Shown here in pieces: positions 45,830 through 55,427 of a DNA stretch of 64,000 nt; position 1 is the stretch's first letter, and every line of letters starts with the position of its first letter. The DNA is from VYFG01 sp965204165. Lineage in GTDB: Bacteria; Pseudomonadota; Gammaproteobacteria; Arenicellales; Poriferihabitantaceae. Under the pieces are notes generated by a model that ran no database searches, was not told the origin of the DNA, and worked only from the letters and a program-made list of their open reading frames with translations. The stretch lies in contig OZ241969.1 in assembly GCA_965204165.1 (NCBI GenBank), forward strand, positions 2,976,001-3,040,000, given 5' to 3'. The position numbers and the translations under genes were made by a program.

Positions 45830-47110
45830 ATGCTGACCGGGTACCGGCTGGTCCTGTACCTGGTATTGCCCTGGGTTCTGTTTCGGCTTGCTTTCAGGGG
45901 GAGCAGGAATCCGGGTTACCGCAAGCGCATTCCAGAGCGTTTCGGGTTTCAGGGACCGAAGCCGCCCGCGGGTGGTGTCTGGATACATGCCGTATCTGTT
46001 GGCGAGGTCAACGCTGCCGTTCCGCTGGTCCGCCGCCTGCTGGTGCGTTGGCCGGAACGGGCGGTGATTGTCACCACGATGACCGTCACCGGGTCCGATC
46101 GTGTAAGAACGGTCCTGGGGGACCAGGTGCGGCATTGTTATCTGCCATACGACTATCCGGGCGCCGTGCGCCGTTTCCTGCGGCGCTGCCGGCCGGCGAT
46201 CGGTCTGGTGATGGAAACGGAAATCTGGCCCAACCTGATCGCGGCTTGCCGACGGGCCGATATCCCGCTGATCTATGCAAATGTAAGGATGTCCGAGAGA
46301 TCCTGGAAGGGTTACCGGAAATATCGCCCGCTGGTGGCCGACACGCTTTCTGGAATTTCCCGATTCGCCGTGCAGTCCGAGCCCGACGCGGAACGCTTGA
46401 AGGATCTCGGGGCCCGGAGCGACCGGATACGTGTGACCGGCAGCATGAAGTTCGATGTCAAGTTGTCCGTCAGCGTCTCCGAGGCGGGGGAAGCGATTCG
46501 CCGCCGTCTGGGCTGGAACCGTCCGGTGTTTCTCGCTGCCAGCACGCATGACGGCGAAGAGGAAATCCTGATCAGTTCCTTCCGGAAACTGGCGGCCCGG
46601 ATCCCGGGCCTTTTGCTCATTCTGGTACCTCGCCACCCGGAACGCTTTTCCGCCGTGGACAGGCTGTGCCACAGGGAAGGGCTTGCAACGGTTCTGGCCA
46701 CACGCCAGTCCGGGGAGCTCGACGAGACGGTCAGGGTGCTTCTGGTGGACAGGATGGGGGAACTGACGAAGTACATTGCCGCCTGTGACGTCGTCTTCAT
46801 GGGGGGCAGCATGGTACCGGTGGGAGGACACAACCTGCTTGAGGCCGCGGCACTGGAGCGACCCGTCGTGTTCGGGCCGCACATGTTCAATTTTGCCGAA
46901 ATTTCCTCAATGTTTCTTGCTCATGGAGCCGGAATCCAGGTGGACAATGAAGAGGAGCTGGTGGAGGTGGTGCACCGGTTGTTCGAGGATGCCGGGATGC
47001 GGGATGAGTACGGACTCCAGGGCAGGAGGCTGGTTGAACAGAACAGGGGGGCGCTCGAACAGGTCGAATCCATGGTCGCCAATGAACTGGATCAGGTCAC
47101 TGTCGGCTGA
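45830..47110 (+). CDS. waaA: 3-deoxy-D-manno-octulosonic acid (Kdo) transferase
   Basis: Adds Kdo to lipid IVA in the inner membrane; uses CMP-Kdo derived from the KdsA product. 426 residues from ATG 45830, with an N-terminal membrane anchor (LVLYLVLPWVLFRLAF), GYRKRIPERFG, VWIHAVSVGEVNAAVPLV and the GT-B region AASTHDGEEEIL, GGSMVPVGGHNLLE. A GTG at 45806 overlapping hemF is also open. Converges with pepN. Confidence 0.94.
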   Translation: MLTGYRLVLYLVLPWVLFRLAFRGSRNPGYRKRIPERFGFQGPKPPAGGVWIHAVSVGEVNAAVPLVRRLLVRWPERAVIVTTMTVTGSDRVRTVLGDQVRHCYLPYDYPGAVRRFLRRCRPAIGLVMETEIWPNLIAACRRADIPLIYANVRMSERSWKGYRKYRPLVADTLSGISRFAVQSEPDAERLKDLGARSDRIRVTGSMKFDVKLSVSVSEAGEAIRRRLGWNRPVFLAASTHDGEEEILISSFRKLAARIPGLLLILVPRHPERFSAVDRLCHREGLATVLATRQSGELDETVRVLLVDRMGELTKYIAACDVVFMGGSMVPVGGHNLLEAAALERPVVFGPHMFNFAEISSMFLAHGAGIQVDNEEELVEVVHRLFEDAGMRDEYGLQGRRLVEQNRGALEQVESMVANELDQVTVG

Positions 47111-47123
47111 GCTGCCCCATTGA

Positions 47124-47158
47124 CCGCCGGCAAGAACCTGCAGGATGTTTCCTGCTTG
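47124..47158. terminator. Hairpin between convergent waaA and pepN
   Basis: GCAGGA and TCCTGC (47140-47145/47150-47155) form a perfect inner stem with a 4-base loop, extended loosely by CCGCC and GGCGG. It lies between convergent genes where a terminator is expected, but it lacks a T-run on either strand. Confidence 0.3.
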
Positions 47159-47246
47159 GCGGAATGCTGACGGTAAGGGATACATTCCCGGGCAGGTATA
47201 TCCGGCCCGTTCCCTGGCCGTACAGGTTTCATCCCACAGGCTCCTG

Positions 47247-49877
47247 TCAGCCGGACTTCAGAGAAAGGGACACCAGTTCCGCAACGTCCGTCGACAGGGG
47301 CCCGGATTCACTGATACGCTCCAGTGCGGACTTCATCTGTGCGCCGAGTTCCGGCAGCATGTCACGCCAGGAGGCCAGGGAACCGGCCAGTGTGGCGGCC
47401 ACTTGGGGATTGGTCTGGTCCAGCTTCTGCACCCAGTCGGCGGTAAAGGCGTATCCCGCGCCGTCGTCGCGATGAAACCCGGAAGGATTGAGACGGGCAA
47501 ATGCCACCAGCAGTGCATAGACCTTGTTGGGATTCCCGTGATCGAATGCAGGGTGGGCAGTGAGTTTTCTGACCTGCGCAAGAACGTCCGCATGACGGGC
47601 CGTCGCCTGGACGCGCAACCACATGTTCACGACCAGCGCCTCGTCTTGCCACGTCCGGTAATACCCGTCCAGCAGCGCCTGCCTGTCGGGCATGTTGGAA
47701 TGGGTGATCGCCGACAGGGCGGAATTGCGGTCCGTCAGGTTCCTTGCCTGCTGCAGCTGCGTTCTTGCCAACTCCTGAACCTCGTCCGTATCCAGTGATG
47801 CCAGCAGGGTGAGGCAGGCGTCCCGCAGGGCGCGGATGCCGCATTGGGCCGCCCCCATGGTTCCGTCATTGGCTTCCTGCAGGGACAGGTAACGGTCCAG
47901 GATCGCTTCATGGTGTACCGCGGCGATACACCGAATCAGTGCCAGGCGAGATGCGGACAGTCCCTGCGGATCGATCGGTTTGGACAATTCCCCGAGCCAT
48001 GCTTCACCGGGCAGGGTAATCAGCCTCGCGGTGAGCATCAGGTCATTCTCCGGGGACTTTGCCAATTCACCGGCAAGGTCGATGATTCCGTCATCGAACC
48101 GGTCTGCCTCTCCTGCCCGGACCCTTTCCAGATTGTCCAGGATCGCCTGCCCGAACAGGCGCTGCCCCGCTTCCCATCGGTTGAAGGGGTCGTCATCGTG
48201 TCTTGCGATGGTGCCGAGGTCCGCTGGACCCAGCCCGGTTTTCAGCTTCACGGGGGCGGAAAACCGCCGAAGCAGGGAGGGGACGGGTTTTTGGGGAATG
48301 TTCTCGAACACGAACTGCTGTGCCGGGTCGGACAGCACCAGGACCTGCTCGTTGCTGCCGTCGGCGAATGGCATGGGGGATCCCGCGGAATCCAGCAGGG
48401 ACACCACAATGGGAATGACAAAGGGAAGCTTGTCCGCCTGTCCTGGCGTTGCCGGGCAATGCTGCCGCAGGTTCAGGCTGTAACGACCTGCGGAACGGTC
48501 ATATTTTCCTTCGGCACTCACTTCCGGCGTGCCCGCCTGGCTGTACCAACGCTTGAATGCGGTGAAATCAAATTCCGCTTCATCCCCGACAGCCTCTTCG
48601 ATGGCGGCGACAAAATCATCCGTGGTGACCGCCTTACCGTCGTGACGGTCAAAATAGAGATCCGTGCCGCGGCGGAACGCCTCCTGCCCTGTCAGCACCT
48701 GCAGCATGCGCACAACTTCCGCGCCCTTTTCGTACACTGTTGCGGTGTAGAAATTGTTGATCTCCTGGTAGGACTCCGGCCGCACGGGGTGTGCCAGCGG
48801 ACCCGCGTCTTCCGGAAACTGGCGGTTGCGCAATCCGTCGGCATCATCGATGCGCGTGACTCCGGGGGAAGTCATGTCGGCGCCGAAACACTGTTCGCGG
48901 AACACGGTGAATCCCTCCTTCAGGCTGAGCTGGAACCAGTCCCTGCAGGTTACCCTGTTGCCGGACCAGTTGTGAAAATACTCATGGGCAATCACCTTTT
49001 CCACATCGTGATAGGCCGAGTCGGTGGCCACGTCCGGATTGGCCAGGACATACCGGGTGTTGAAGATGTTGAGGCTCTTGTTCTCCATTGCCCCCATGTT
49101 GAAATCTTCCACGGCCACCACGTTGTACAGGTCCAGGTCGTATTCCCTGCCATAGGTTTCCTCGTCCCACCGCATGGCGCGCTTGAGTGCTCCCATGGCG
49201 AATTGGCACTTGTGAATATCCCGGTCATCGGCGTAGAAATTCAGTTCCACGTCACGGCCGCCGCGGGTGCGGAAGCGGTCTTTCAGGCAGGAGAGATTGC
49301 CGGCGACGATCGCGAACAGGTAGGTGGGTTTCGGAAAGGGATCATGCCATTCGGTCAGGTGAACGCCGCTGTCCACTTCCTGCCTGACGAGGTTACCGTT
49401 GCACAGGAGCACGGGATACAGGTTCGACGGGCCCCGCAGTATCACCCGGTAGGTAGCCAGGTTGTCCGGCCGGTCGATGGACGGGGTGATCCTGCGAAAG
49501 CCTTCCGCCTCGCACTGGGTGCAAAGCATGCTGCCCGACTGGTAGAGACCGCTCAGCTGCGTATTCGCCGACGGGTCAAGGGTGTTGACGATTTCCACCT
49601 GGCACGCTTCAGGAAGTCCGTCAATGAACAGTTTCTTCCCCTCCCTGGTCACCAGTCCCTCTTCGGGTACCCGGCCGTCGATACGTACAGACTCCACGTC
49701 GATACTGTCGTAGTCAAGCGCCAACGGCTCGGGGGTCTTCGACCATCGCTCCACATCGTGTACGGTGCGTACCCTGGTCAGGTGGGTATCCAGATCCAGC
49801 TCCATGCGGGTGAAGCGGATCCGGTAGGGATGCGGGCGGTAATCCTTGAGGTATATGGTGGCGTCTTGGTTTTCCAT
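47247..49877 (-). CDS. pepN: Aminopeptidase N
   Basis: M1 zinc aminopeptidase removing N-terminal residues from peptides in the cytoplasm. 876 residues, close to the E. coli enzyme. GAMEN exopeptidase motif (FNMGAMENKSLN) and zinc site HEYFHNW with the downstream Glu in LKEGFTVFREQ. The C-terminal helical domain is complete. Transcribed opposite to waaA; fdxA starts 200 bp upstream on the same strand. Confidence 0.97.
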   Translation of the reverse strand: MENQDATIYLKDYRPHPYRIRFTRMELDLDTHLTRVRTVHDVERWSKTPEPLALDYDSIDVESVRIDGRVPEEGLVTREGKKLFIDGLPEACQVEIVNTLDPSANTQLSGLYQSGSMLCTQCEAEGFRRITPSIDRPDNLATYRVILRGPSNLYPVLLCNGNLVRQEVDSGVHLTEWHDPFPKPTYLFAIVAGNLSCLKDRFRTRGGRDVELNFYADDRDIHKCQFAMGALKRAMRWDEETYGREYDLDLYNVVAVEDFNMGAMENKSLNIFNTRYVLANPDVATDSAYHDVEKVIAHEYFHNWSGNRVTCRDWFQLSLKEGFTVFREQCFGADMTSPGVTRIDDADGLRNRQFPEDAGPLAHPVRPESYQEINNFYTATVYEKGAEVVRMLQVLTGQEAFRRGTDLYFDRHDGKAVTTDDFVAAIEEAVGDEAEFDFTAFKRWYSQAGTPEVSAEGKYDRSAGRYSLNLRQHCPATPGQADKLPFVIPIVVSLLDSAGSPMPFADGSNEQVLVLSDPAQQFVFENIPQKPVPSLLRRFSAPVKLKTGLGPADLGTIARHDDDPFNRWEAGQRLFGQAILDNLERVRAGEADRFDDGIIDLAGELAKSPENDLMLTARLITLPGEAWLGELSKPIDPQGLSASRLALIRCIAAVHHEAILDRYLSLQEANDGTMGAAQCGIRALRDACLTLLASLDTDEVQELARTQLQQARNLTDRNSALSAITHSNMPDRQALLDGYYRTWQDEALVVNMWLRVQATARHADVLAQVRKLTAHPAFDHGNPNKVYALLVAFARLNPSGFHRDDGAGYAFTADWVQKLDQTNPQVAATLAGSLASWRDMLPELGAQMKSALERISESGPLSTDVAELVSLSLKSG

Positions 49878-50080
49878 CTGATGCGGGGCGGGACTTTCAG
49901 GGGCCAGGGAAGGATACCGGTTTCCAGCCGGGTCCGGGTGAGTTCGATTGCCGCAATTGCGGGCAGTCGCCGTTTCGTCAGTTTGCGGAATCCCGGCTTA
50001 GATCCAGCGGCCTTCGACGGAAATGCCCGGCGGGTGCCGAAGCGTGCGGAATTGACCGGTCGTATCCGCCAGGCGCCTGT

Positions 50081-50404
50081 TCAGCGCTCCAGGTATTGAA
50101 GCTTTTCCTTGATATCCTTCCAGTCATCCGCATCCTCGGGCGCCGGTTTCATCTCCGTGATCACCGGCCATTCCTGGCTGAGTTCGATGTTCAGATCAAG
50201 AAAATGCTTCTGCTCCTCGGGCAGTTCATCCTCCGCGTAGATCGCATTGACGGGGCATTCAGGCTCGCAAAGACTGCAGTCAATACACTCTTCAGGGTCG
50301 ATGACCAGAAAATTGGGACCCTCGTGGAAACAGTCAACCGGACAGACTTCCACACAATCGGTGTACTTGCACTTGATACAGGACTCGACAACAACGTAGG
50401 TCAT
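50081..50404 (-). CDS. fdxA: Seven-iron ferredoxin FdxA
   Basis: 107-residue electron carrier closely resembling Azotobacter FdI: CIKCKYTDCVEVCPVDCF and CIDCSLCEPECPVNAI give the ligands for one [3Fe-4S] and one [4Fe-4S] cluster; the tail ends KEKLQYLER as in the family. It follows mutS by about 70 bp on the minus strand, an arrangement common in gammaproteobacteria. Confidence 0.95.
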   Translation of the reverse strand: MTYVVVESCIKCKYTDCVEVCPVDCFHEGPNFLVIDPEECIDCSLCEPECPVNAIYAEDELPEEQKHFLDLNIELSQEWPVITEMKPAPEDADDWKDIKEKLQYLER

Positions 50405-50472
50405 TGAACCACTGGGAAAATCGGCGTGAAAAGAAAGACGGCGATTGTACTATCTTTCCCGTGAAATTTGTT

Positions 50473-53052
50473 TCAATTCCGGCCGTCCCGCTGTGCCAGA
50501 ATCCGGGCGCATTCGTACAGGATGTCAAGCGCCTCGCGGGGGGAGAGATCATCCGGATCCAGGGCTCTCAGGCGCGCCACGACGGCTTCCTCCTCGTGCC
50601 GGTTCGGCGCAAACAGGCTGGACTGGACGTTGGTGCTGTCGCTGTCCCTGGTGCTGTCCTCCTGGTAATGGTCCTCGAGTTCCGCCAGCTTGACCCTTGC
50701 TTCCGCGATCAGGTCCTCCGGCATGCCCGCAAGCCTGGCAACCTCCAGGCCGTAGCTCTGGCTGGCGGGTCCATCCTTGACGCTGTACAGGAACACGATA
50801 CGGTGGCCGTGTTCGACCGCATCGAGGTGGACATTGGCGACCCCCCTGAGTTGTTCCGCCAGCGAGGTGAGTTCGAAATAGTGGGTGGAGAACAGGGTAA
50901 AGGCACGGATTCGCCGGGCCAGGTCACCGGCGCAGGCCCATGCCAGCGAAAGTCCGTCAAAGGTACTGGTTCCTCTGCCGATCTCGTCCACGAGGACCAG
51001 GCTCTGCCCGGTTGCATTGCGGAGGATCTGGGCCATTTCGGTCATTTCCACCATGAATGTCGAGCGGCCGCCGGCGAGGTCGTCTGATGCGCCGATGCGG
51101 CTGAAGATGCGATCGAGGGGGCCGAACGTGGCTGCCTGCGCGGGTACGAAGCTGCCGCTGTGGGCGAGCAGCGCGATGATGGCCACCTGGCGCATGTAAG
51201 TACTCTTGCCCCCCATGTTCGGGCCCGTGATCAGTTGCATCCGGACTTCGTCGTCCAGCATCGTATCGTTGGGAATGAAGCTGGTGCCCGGCATGGCCTC
51301 CACGATCGGATGACGGCCGGATGTGATCTCCAGTACGGGGTCGTCACTGTACAGGGGTCTTCGCCAATCAAGGCTGTTCGCCCGTTCCGCCAGATTCTGC
51401 AGGCAGTCGAGTTCGGCAAATGCGGCCGCACAGGCCATCAGTCCGCCGATGGCCTCCCCCAGGTCCTCCTGGAGCGTCTCGTACAGCCACTTTTCCCGCG
51501 CCAGCGCCTTGCCGCGGGCGCTCAGGATACGGTCCTCGAACTCCTTCAGTTCCGCGGTCACGAAACGCTCGGCGTTTTTGACCGTCTGCCTGCGGATATA
51601 GTGGTCCGGCACTTCATCGGACTGGGAGCGCGGCAATTCGATGTAGTAGCCATGGACCCTGTTGTATCGCACCCGCAGGTTGGCGACGCCGGTGTCGTGC
51701 TTCTCCTTTTCCTCCAGTTGCAGGAGAAAGTCACTGGCATCGTGCTGCAGATGGCGATATTCCCTGAGTTCCTCATCGAATTCGTCACGCAAGACGCCCC
51801 CGTCGCGAATGATGCTGGGCGGGTCGTCCTTGATCGCGCGTTCAAGCAGGTCCAGGACATCCGGCATGGGCTGCAATGCAGTCCGCGTGTCATCCAGCAG
51901 CTCGGCAGGCATGTCCGACAACCGCTGACTGATTTCAGGCAACACGGACAGGCCTCCGCGAAGGCGTACGAGATCCCGCGGCCGGGCAGTCTTCATTGCC
52001 ACCCTGGCGAGAATCCGCTCCATGTCCCCGGCCTCCCGAAGCAACGGGACAAGGTCCGCGTAGTGCCGGTCGCCGAGCAGCCAGTCGATGGCGTCATGAC
52101 GTCGGTCAAGCGTTGCCCGGTCCCGGGTCGGATTGCGGATCCACCGGCGCAGCAGGCGTGCTCCCATGGGGGTTGCGCACCGATCCATCAGCGTGATCAG
52201 CGCGTGCCGCGGTGTGCCGTCCTGTCCCACCTCGATTTCCAGGTTGGCCCGGGTCACCGAGTCCACCATCAAGGTATTGTCCCGCTCAAGGAAGCGGATG
52301 CCGGATATGTGCGGTGCGCGGTCGCCGTGCAGGTCGCGGATGTACTGGACCAGGGCGCCGGCGGCGCGAGTGGCGAGCGGGTAGTGGCGGCATTCGAACG
52401 CGTTCAGGTCATGGGTTCCGAACTGGTCCGCCAGTATCGTTTCTGCACGGGCCGAGTCGAAATACCAGTCCGGTACGGTGCTGGCCCCGCCGATCCCGAG
52501 GGTGCTTTCCTGGTGCTGCCCGAGCAGCACCTCGGCGGCGCCGATGCGCATCAGTTCGTCGTCGATTCCGGACACGGAATCCAGTTCAAGGCCCTCGAAG
52601 TTTCCGCTGGACACCTCCAGTATGGCGATTCCCACCCGGTCTTCCTGGACCAGCAGCGCCGCCACCAGGTTCTGCTGCCGCCCTGGCAGGAGGTTCTCCT
52701 CGGTCAGGGTGCCCGGCGTGACAACCCGAACGACCTTGCGCTCCACCGGGCCCTTGCTGGTGGCGGGGTCGCCAATCTGTTCGCAAATCGCCACGGGCAT
52801 GTTGGCGTCCACTAGTTTCCGCAGATACTGGTCCACGCTGTGGTAAGGGACGCCGGCCATGGGAATCGGCTCCCCGGCCGATTTTCCCCGGGCCGTGAGG
52901 GTAATATCTAGGACGCCTGCGGCCTTCTGCGCATCCTCGTAGAACAGCTCGTAGAAATCCCCCATGCGATAGAACAGCAACATGCCGGGGAAATCCGCCT
53001 TGATGGCCAGATACTGGCGCATCATCGGCGTATGCACTTCGGGTTTATTCAC
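50473..53052 (-). CDS. mutS: DNA mismatch repair protein MutS
   Basis: 859 residues from a GTG that overlaps the suhB stop. Mismatch-binding Phe-x-Glu lies in YRMGDFYELFYED near residue 35. The ATPase has Walker A GPNMGGKST, DEIGRGTSTFDGLSLAWA and STHYFELTSLAEQ. The C-terminus includes the short tetramer-forming tail. Complete and apparently functional. Confidence 0.97.
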   Translation of the reverse strand: MNKPEVHTPMMRQYLAIKADFPGMLLFYRMGDFYELFYEDAQKAAGVLDITLTARGKSAGEPIPMAGVPYHSVDQYLRKLVDANMPVAICEQIGDPATSKGPVERKVVRVVTPGTLTEENLLPGRQQNLVAALLVQEDRVGIAILEVSSGNFEGLELDSVSGIDDELMRIGAAEVLLGQHQESTLGIGGASTVPDWYFDSARAETILADQFGTHDLNAFECRHYPLATRAAGALVQYIRDLHGDRAPHISGIRFLERDNTLMVDSVTRANLEIEVGQDGTPRHALITLMDRCATPMGARLLRRWIRNPTRDRATLDRRHDAIDWLLGDRHYADLVPLLREAGDMERILARVAMKTARPRDLVRLRGGLSVLPEISQRLSDMPAELLDDTRTALQPMPDVLDLLERAIKDDPPSIIRDGGVLRDEFDEELREYRHLQHDASDFLLQLEEKEKHDTGVANLRVRYNRVHGYYIELPRSQSDEVPDHYIRRQTVKNAERFVTAELKEFEDRILSARGKALAREKWLYETLQEDLGEAIGGLMACAAAFAELDCLQNLAERANSLDWRRPLYSDDPVLEITSGRHPIVEAMPGTSFIPNDTMLDDEVRMQLITGPNMGGKSTYMRQVAIIALLAHSGSFVPAQAATFGPLDRIFSRIGASDDLAGGRSTFMVEMTEMAQILRNATGQSLVLVDEIGRGTSTFDGLSLAWACAGDLARRIRAFTLFSTHYFELTSLAEQLRGVANVHLDAVEHGHRIVFLYSVKDGPASQSYGLEVARLAGMPEDLIAEARVKLAELEDHYQEDSTRDSDSTNVQSSLFAPNRHEEEAVVARLRALDPDDLSPREALDILYECARILAQRDGRN

Positions 53053-53858
53053 GGTGCGGGGCCGAACCGGGACTTGACGATGGTCAGAAGCTCATTGAAC
53101 AGGCGTTGATTGGCGGCAACGATATCCCCGCGTTCCAGGAAATCCTGACCCCCGGAAAAATCCGCCACGAGACCGCCGGCCTCCCTGACCAACAGGCAGC
53201 CTGCGGCCATGTCCCAGGCATTGATTCCCTGTTCCCAGTAGCCGTCCAGCCGTCCGCATGCCACATAGGCCAGATCCAGGGCTGCGGAGCCGCTGACCTT
53301 GAGGTTGCTGACCTTGGGGAGTAGGGCGCGCATCACCCGCAGGACATTATCGGTCCTGTGCAGGTTCCGTACGGAAAATCCGGTGCCCAGAAGGGATTCG
53401 TTCAGGCTTCCTTTCCCGCTGACCCGGATCCGGCGGGAATTGAGCTGGGCGCCCTGGTTGCGGCTGGCGGTGAACAATTCATCCCTGAGCGGGTCATAGA
53501 TGACCGCGTGTTCCAGGATTCCACCCGTGCGAACGCCGATGGACACGGCGAAATGCGGATCGGTGTGGAGAAAGTTGGTGGTGCCGTCCAGGGGGTCGAT
53601 GATCCATTCCGGCACATCATTTCCCGGCTGGGACTCCCCATCATTCGAGCCGCTTTCTTCCGCCAGGATGCGGTGGCCGGGATAACGCTGGCGGATGATG
53701 GCGATGATTTCCTCCTCCGCCAGTCGATCGATTTCGCTGACAAAATCCCGGCGCCCCTTCTTTTCCACGGAGACCTGTTCCAGGCGGTCCTGGTAGCGGA
53801 TCATGAGGCTTCCGGCCCGCCGCGCGGCCTTGATTCCAATGTTGACGATGGGGTCCAT
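53049..53858 (-). CDS. suhB: Inositol-1-monophosphatase family protein SuhB
   Basis: 269 residues from ATG 53858 (MDPIVNIGIKAARRAG), chosen because it aligns with SuhB; longer upstream open frame overlaps the trmJ promoter. IMPase metal-site motifs: AEESG, IDPLDGTTNF, and AWDMAAGCLLVREAGG. In E. coli SuhB also joins the rRNA antitermination complex. It is divergent from trmJ, as in E. coli, and translationally coupled to mutS. Confidence 0.94.
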   Translation of the reverse strand: MDPIVNIGIKAARRAGSLMIRYQDRLEQVSVEKKGRRDFVSEIDRLAEEEIIAIIRQRYPGHRILAEESGSNDGESQPGNDVPEWIIDPLDGTTNFLHTDPHFAVSIGVRTGGILEHAVIYDPLRDELFTASRNQGAQLNSRRIRVSGKGSLNESLLGTGFSVRNLHRTDNVLRVMRALLPKVSNLKVSGSAALDLAYVACGRLDGYWEQGINAWDMAAGCLLVREAGGLVADFSGGQDFLERGDIVAANQRLFNELLTIVKSRFGPAP

Positions 53859-53978
53859 GGATGCGGTGATGATGATCCGGACGGGCGGACGAAATGTGAA
53901 CGGATTGGCGGGTTCCGACATGCCAGCCCATATCCGTGGACATTTCAATTGGCTGTGCCTTGATGCAGAATCGCGCAG

Positions 53979-54719
53979 ATGAAAGCGCTGGATTATATCC
54001 GAGTCGTTCTGATCCAACCTACACACCCCGGCAATATCGGGGCGACCGCCAGGGCCATGGGCAACATGGGCATATCACAGCTGGTGCTGGTGGATCCAGT
54101 GGATTTTCCAAGCCCGGTAGCCACAGCTAGGGCTGCGGGCGCAGACCGGATACTCGCAGGCGCCAGAGTGGCGCGTGATCTGGATGAGGCCATTGCGGAC
54201 TGCTCCCTGGTGATCGGAACAACCGCCCGCGCTAGGTCGATACAATGGCCCGAGCAAACCCCCGAAAATGCTGCCGTGACCGTTGCCGAGGAATTCACAC
54301 AGCCGGAGGGCAGGGCGCCGGTGGCGATACTGTTCGGGCGTGAAAGCAGCGGACTGACCAACGAGGAACTGGAGCGTTGCCGTTTCCTGATCCGGATACC
54401 GACGGAGGAATCATTCTCTTCCCTCAACCTGGCCTCTGCAGTGCTGGTCATACTGTATGAACTCCGCAAGCAACTGGAATCCCGGACCCTGGAGACCGGG
54501 GAAGCAACCGATCGCCTGGCCAGTGCGCAGGAGATGCGGCATTTCTACGACCACCTTCAGGACTTCGTCCGACGCATCGAGTTCAACGATGGGCGTTCCT
54601 CAAGGCTCGATCGCAAGATGGCCCGTTTGTTCAACCGGGTGCAGATGTATACCCAAGAAGTGAAAATGCTGCGCGGAATGTTCCGTGCGGTGGAGGACAA
54701 ACTGGATGGGAAGTACTAG
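53979..54719 (+). CDS. trmJ: tRNA (cytidine/uridine-2'-O-)-methyltransferase TrmJ
   Basis: SpoU-type knot methyltransferase acting on position 32 of tRNAs. 246 residues: VLIQPTHPGNIGATARAMGN (motif 1), AILFGRESSGLTNEEL (motif 2), and PTEESFSSLNLASAV (motif 3), plus a helical C-terminus. The suhB/trmJ divergence is typical, but the iscR-iscSUA genes that usually follow in E. coli are absent; accessory DNA begins instead. Confidence 0.95.
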   Translation: MKALDYIRVVLIQPTHPGNIGATARAMGNMGISQLVLVDPVDFPSPVATARAAGADRILAGARVARDLDEAIADCSLVIGTTARARSIQWPEQTPENAAVTVAEEFTQPEGRAPVAILFGRESSGLTNEELERCRFLIRIPTEESFSSLNLASAVLVILYELRKQLESRTLETGEATDRLASAQEMRHFYDHLQDFVRRIEFNDGRSSRLDRKMARLFNRVQMYTQEVKMLRGMFRAVEDKLDGKY

Positions 54720-55427
54720 GTAAGATGCCCTGCCCGATTCCGTGAGGCAGGTGTCAACAGGCTGATCGCTTTCTTGTCGATCAGGGATGATGCGGGTGGC
54801 CGGTCGATGGTTGGGGACGGACCTCCTGGGCAGTGGAAGCCGGGTAGATGATCGGAATCGACAGGGCAACGAACAGGCAGAGCCCCGGCAATTGTCCGCT
54901 TCCGGTTCGATACGGCGGTGCTGTGCTGGCGAAGTCGCCGTTGCCTCCGATACCGTACACGTAAGACGAAGCGCCGGCGCCTGTAGTCCGGGTCCCGCGC
55001 ATCGTCCGTCCCGGACACGGGCAGGGATATAAGATTAATGGTATGACCCGCCTCACCCTCGGGGGGTAGCAAACTGCAACCAACTCCGATCGACGATGAG
55101 CCATCCAGCAACACCATCGACATCCCGCACACGCCTGTCAGGCGGGACCGCGGAACGGAATGCAGCTGGATCGCGGAGGCGCGCGATGCCGGGACAGTGC
55201 AGCCCGTCAGGCTGTTGGTCTGCAAGAAAAGCGGCAATCCGAGGGTGTCCTGCCGGGAGCGGTTTTCTCTTCACCCCGAAACCCGCTACAGTGAGCACTC
55301 CGTTGCATTGTGGCGCCGGGGACCGGGCGATCCGGCAGAGGAAAGGGGCCATGGTCCATCCCTGTCGGATACGGCTTCTGGGAGCCCCAATGATCTGTAC
55401 ATCATTCACACACTCGAGGAATGAACC
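54720..55427. other. Intergenic region between trmJ and the IS110-type transposase
   Basis: 708 bp with only short, unconvincing open frames on both strands. The right end must include the left end of the IS110-family element and its promoter. No terminal repeat could be fixed by eye, since no second copy is present in the window. Confidence 0.4.

Noticed and set aside
47844..50099. 751-codon plus-strand open frame opposite pepN
   Set aside because: pepN on the minus strand has all M1 peptidase motifs; the opposite frame is a composition shadow.
54781..55104. 107-codon minus-strand ORF with a hydrophobic stretch
   Set aside because: The hydrophobic segment is internal, there is no ribosome-binding site, and no homology could be recognised.
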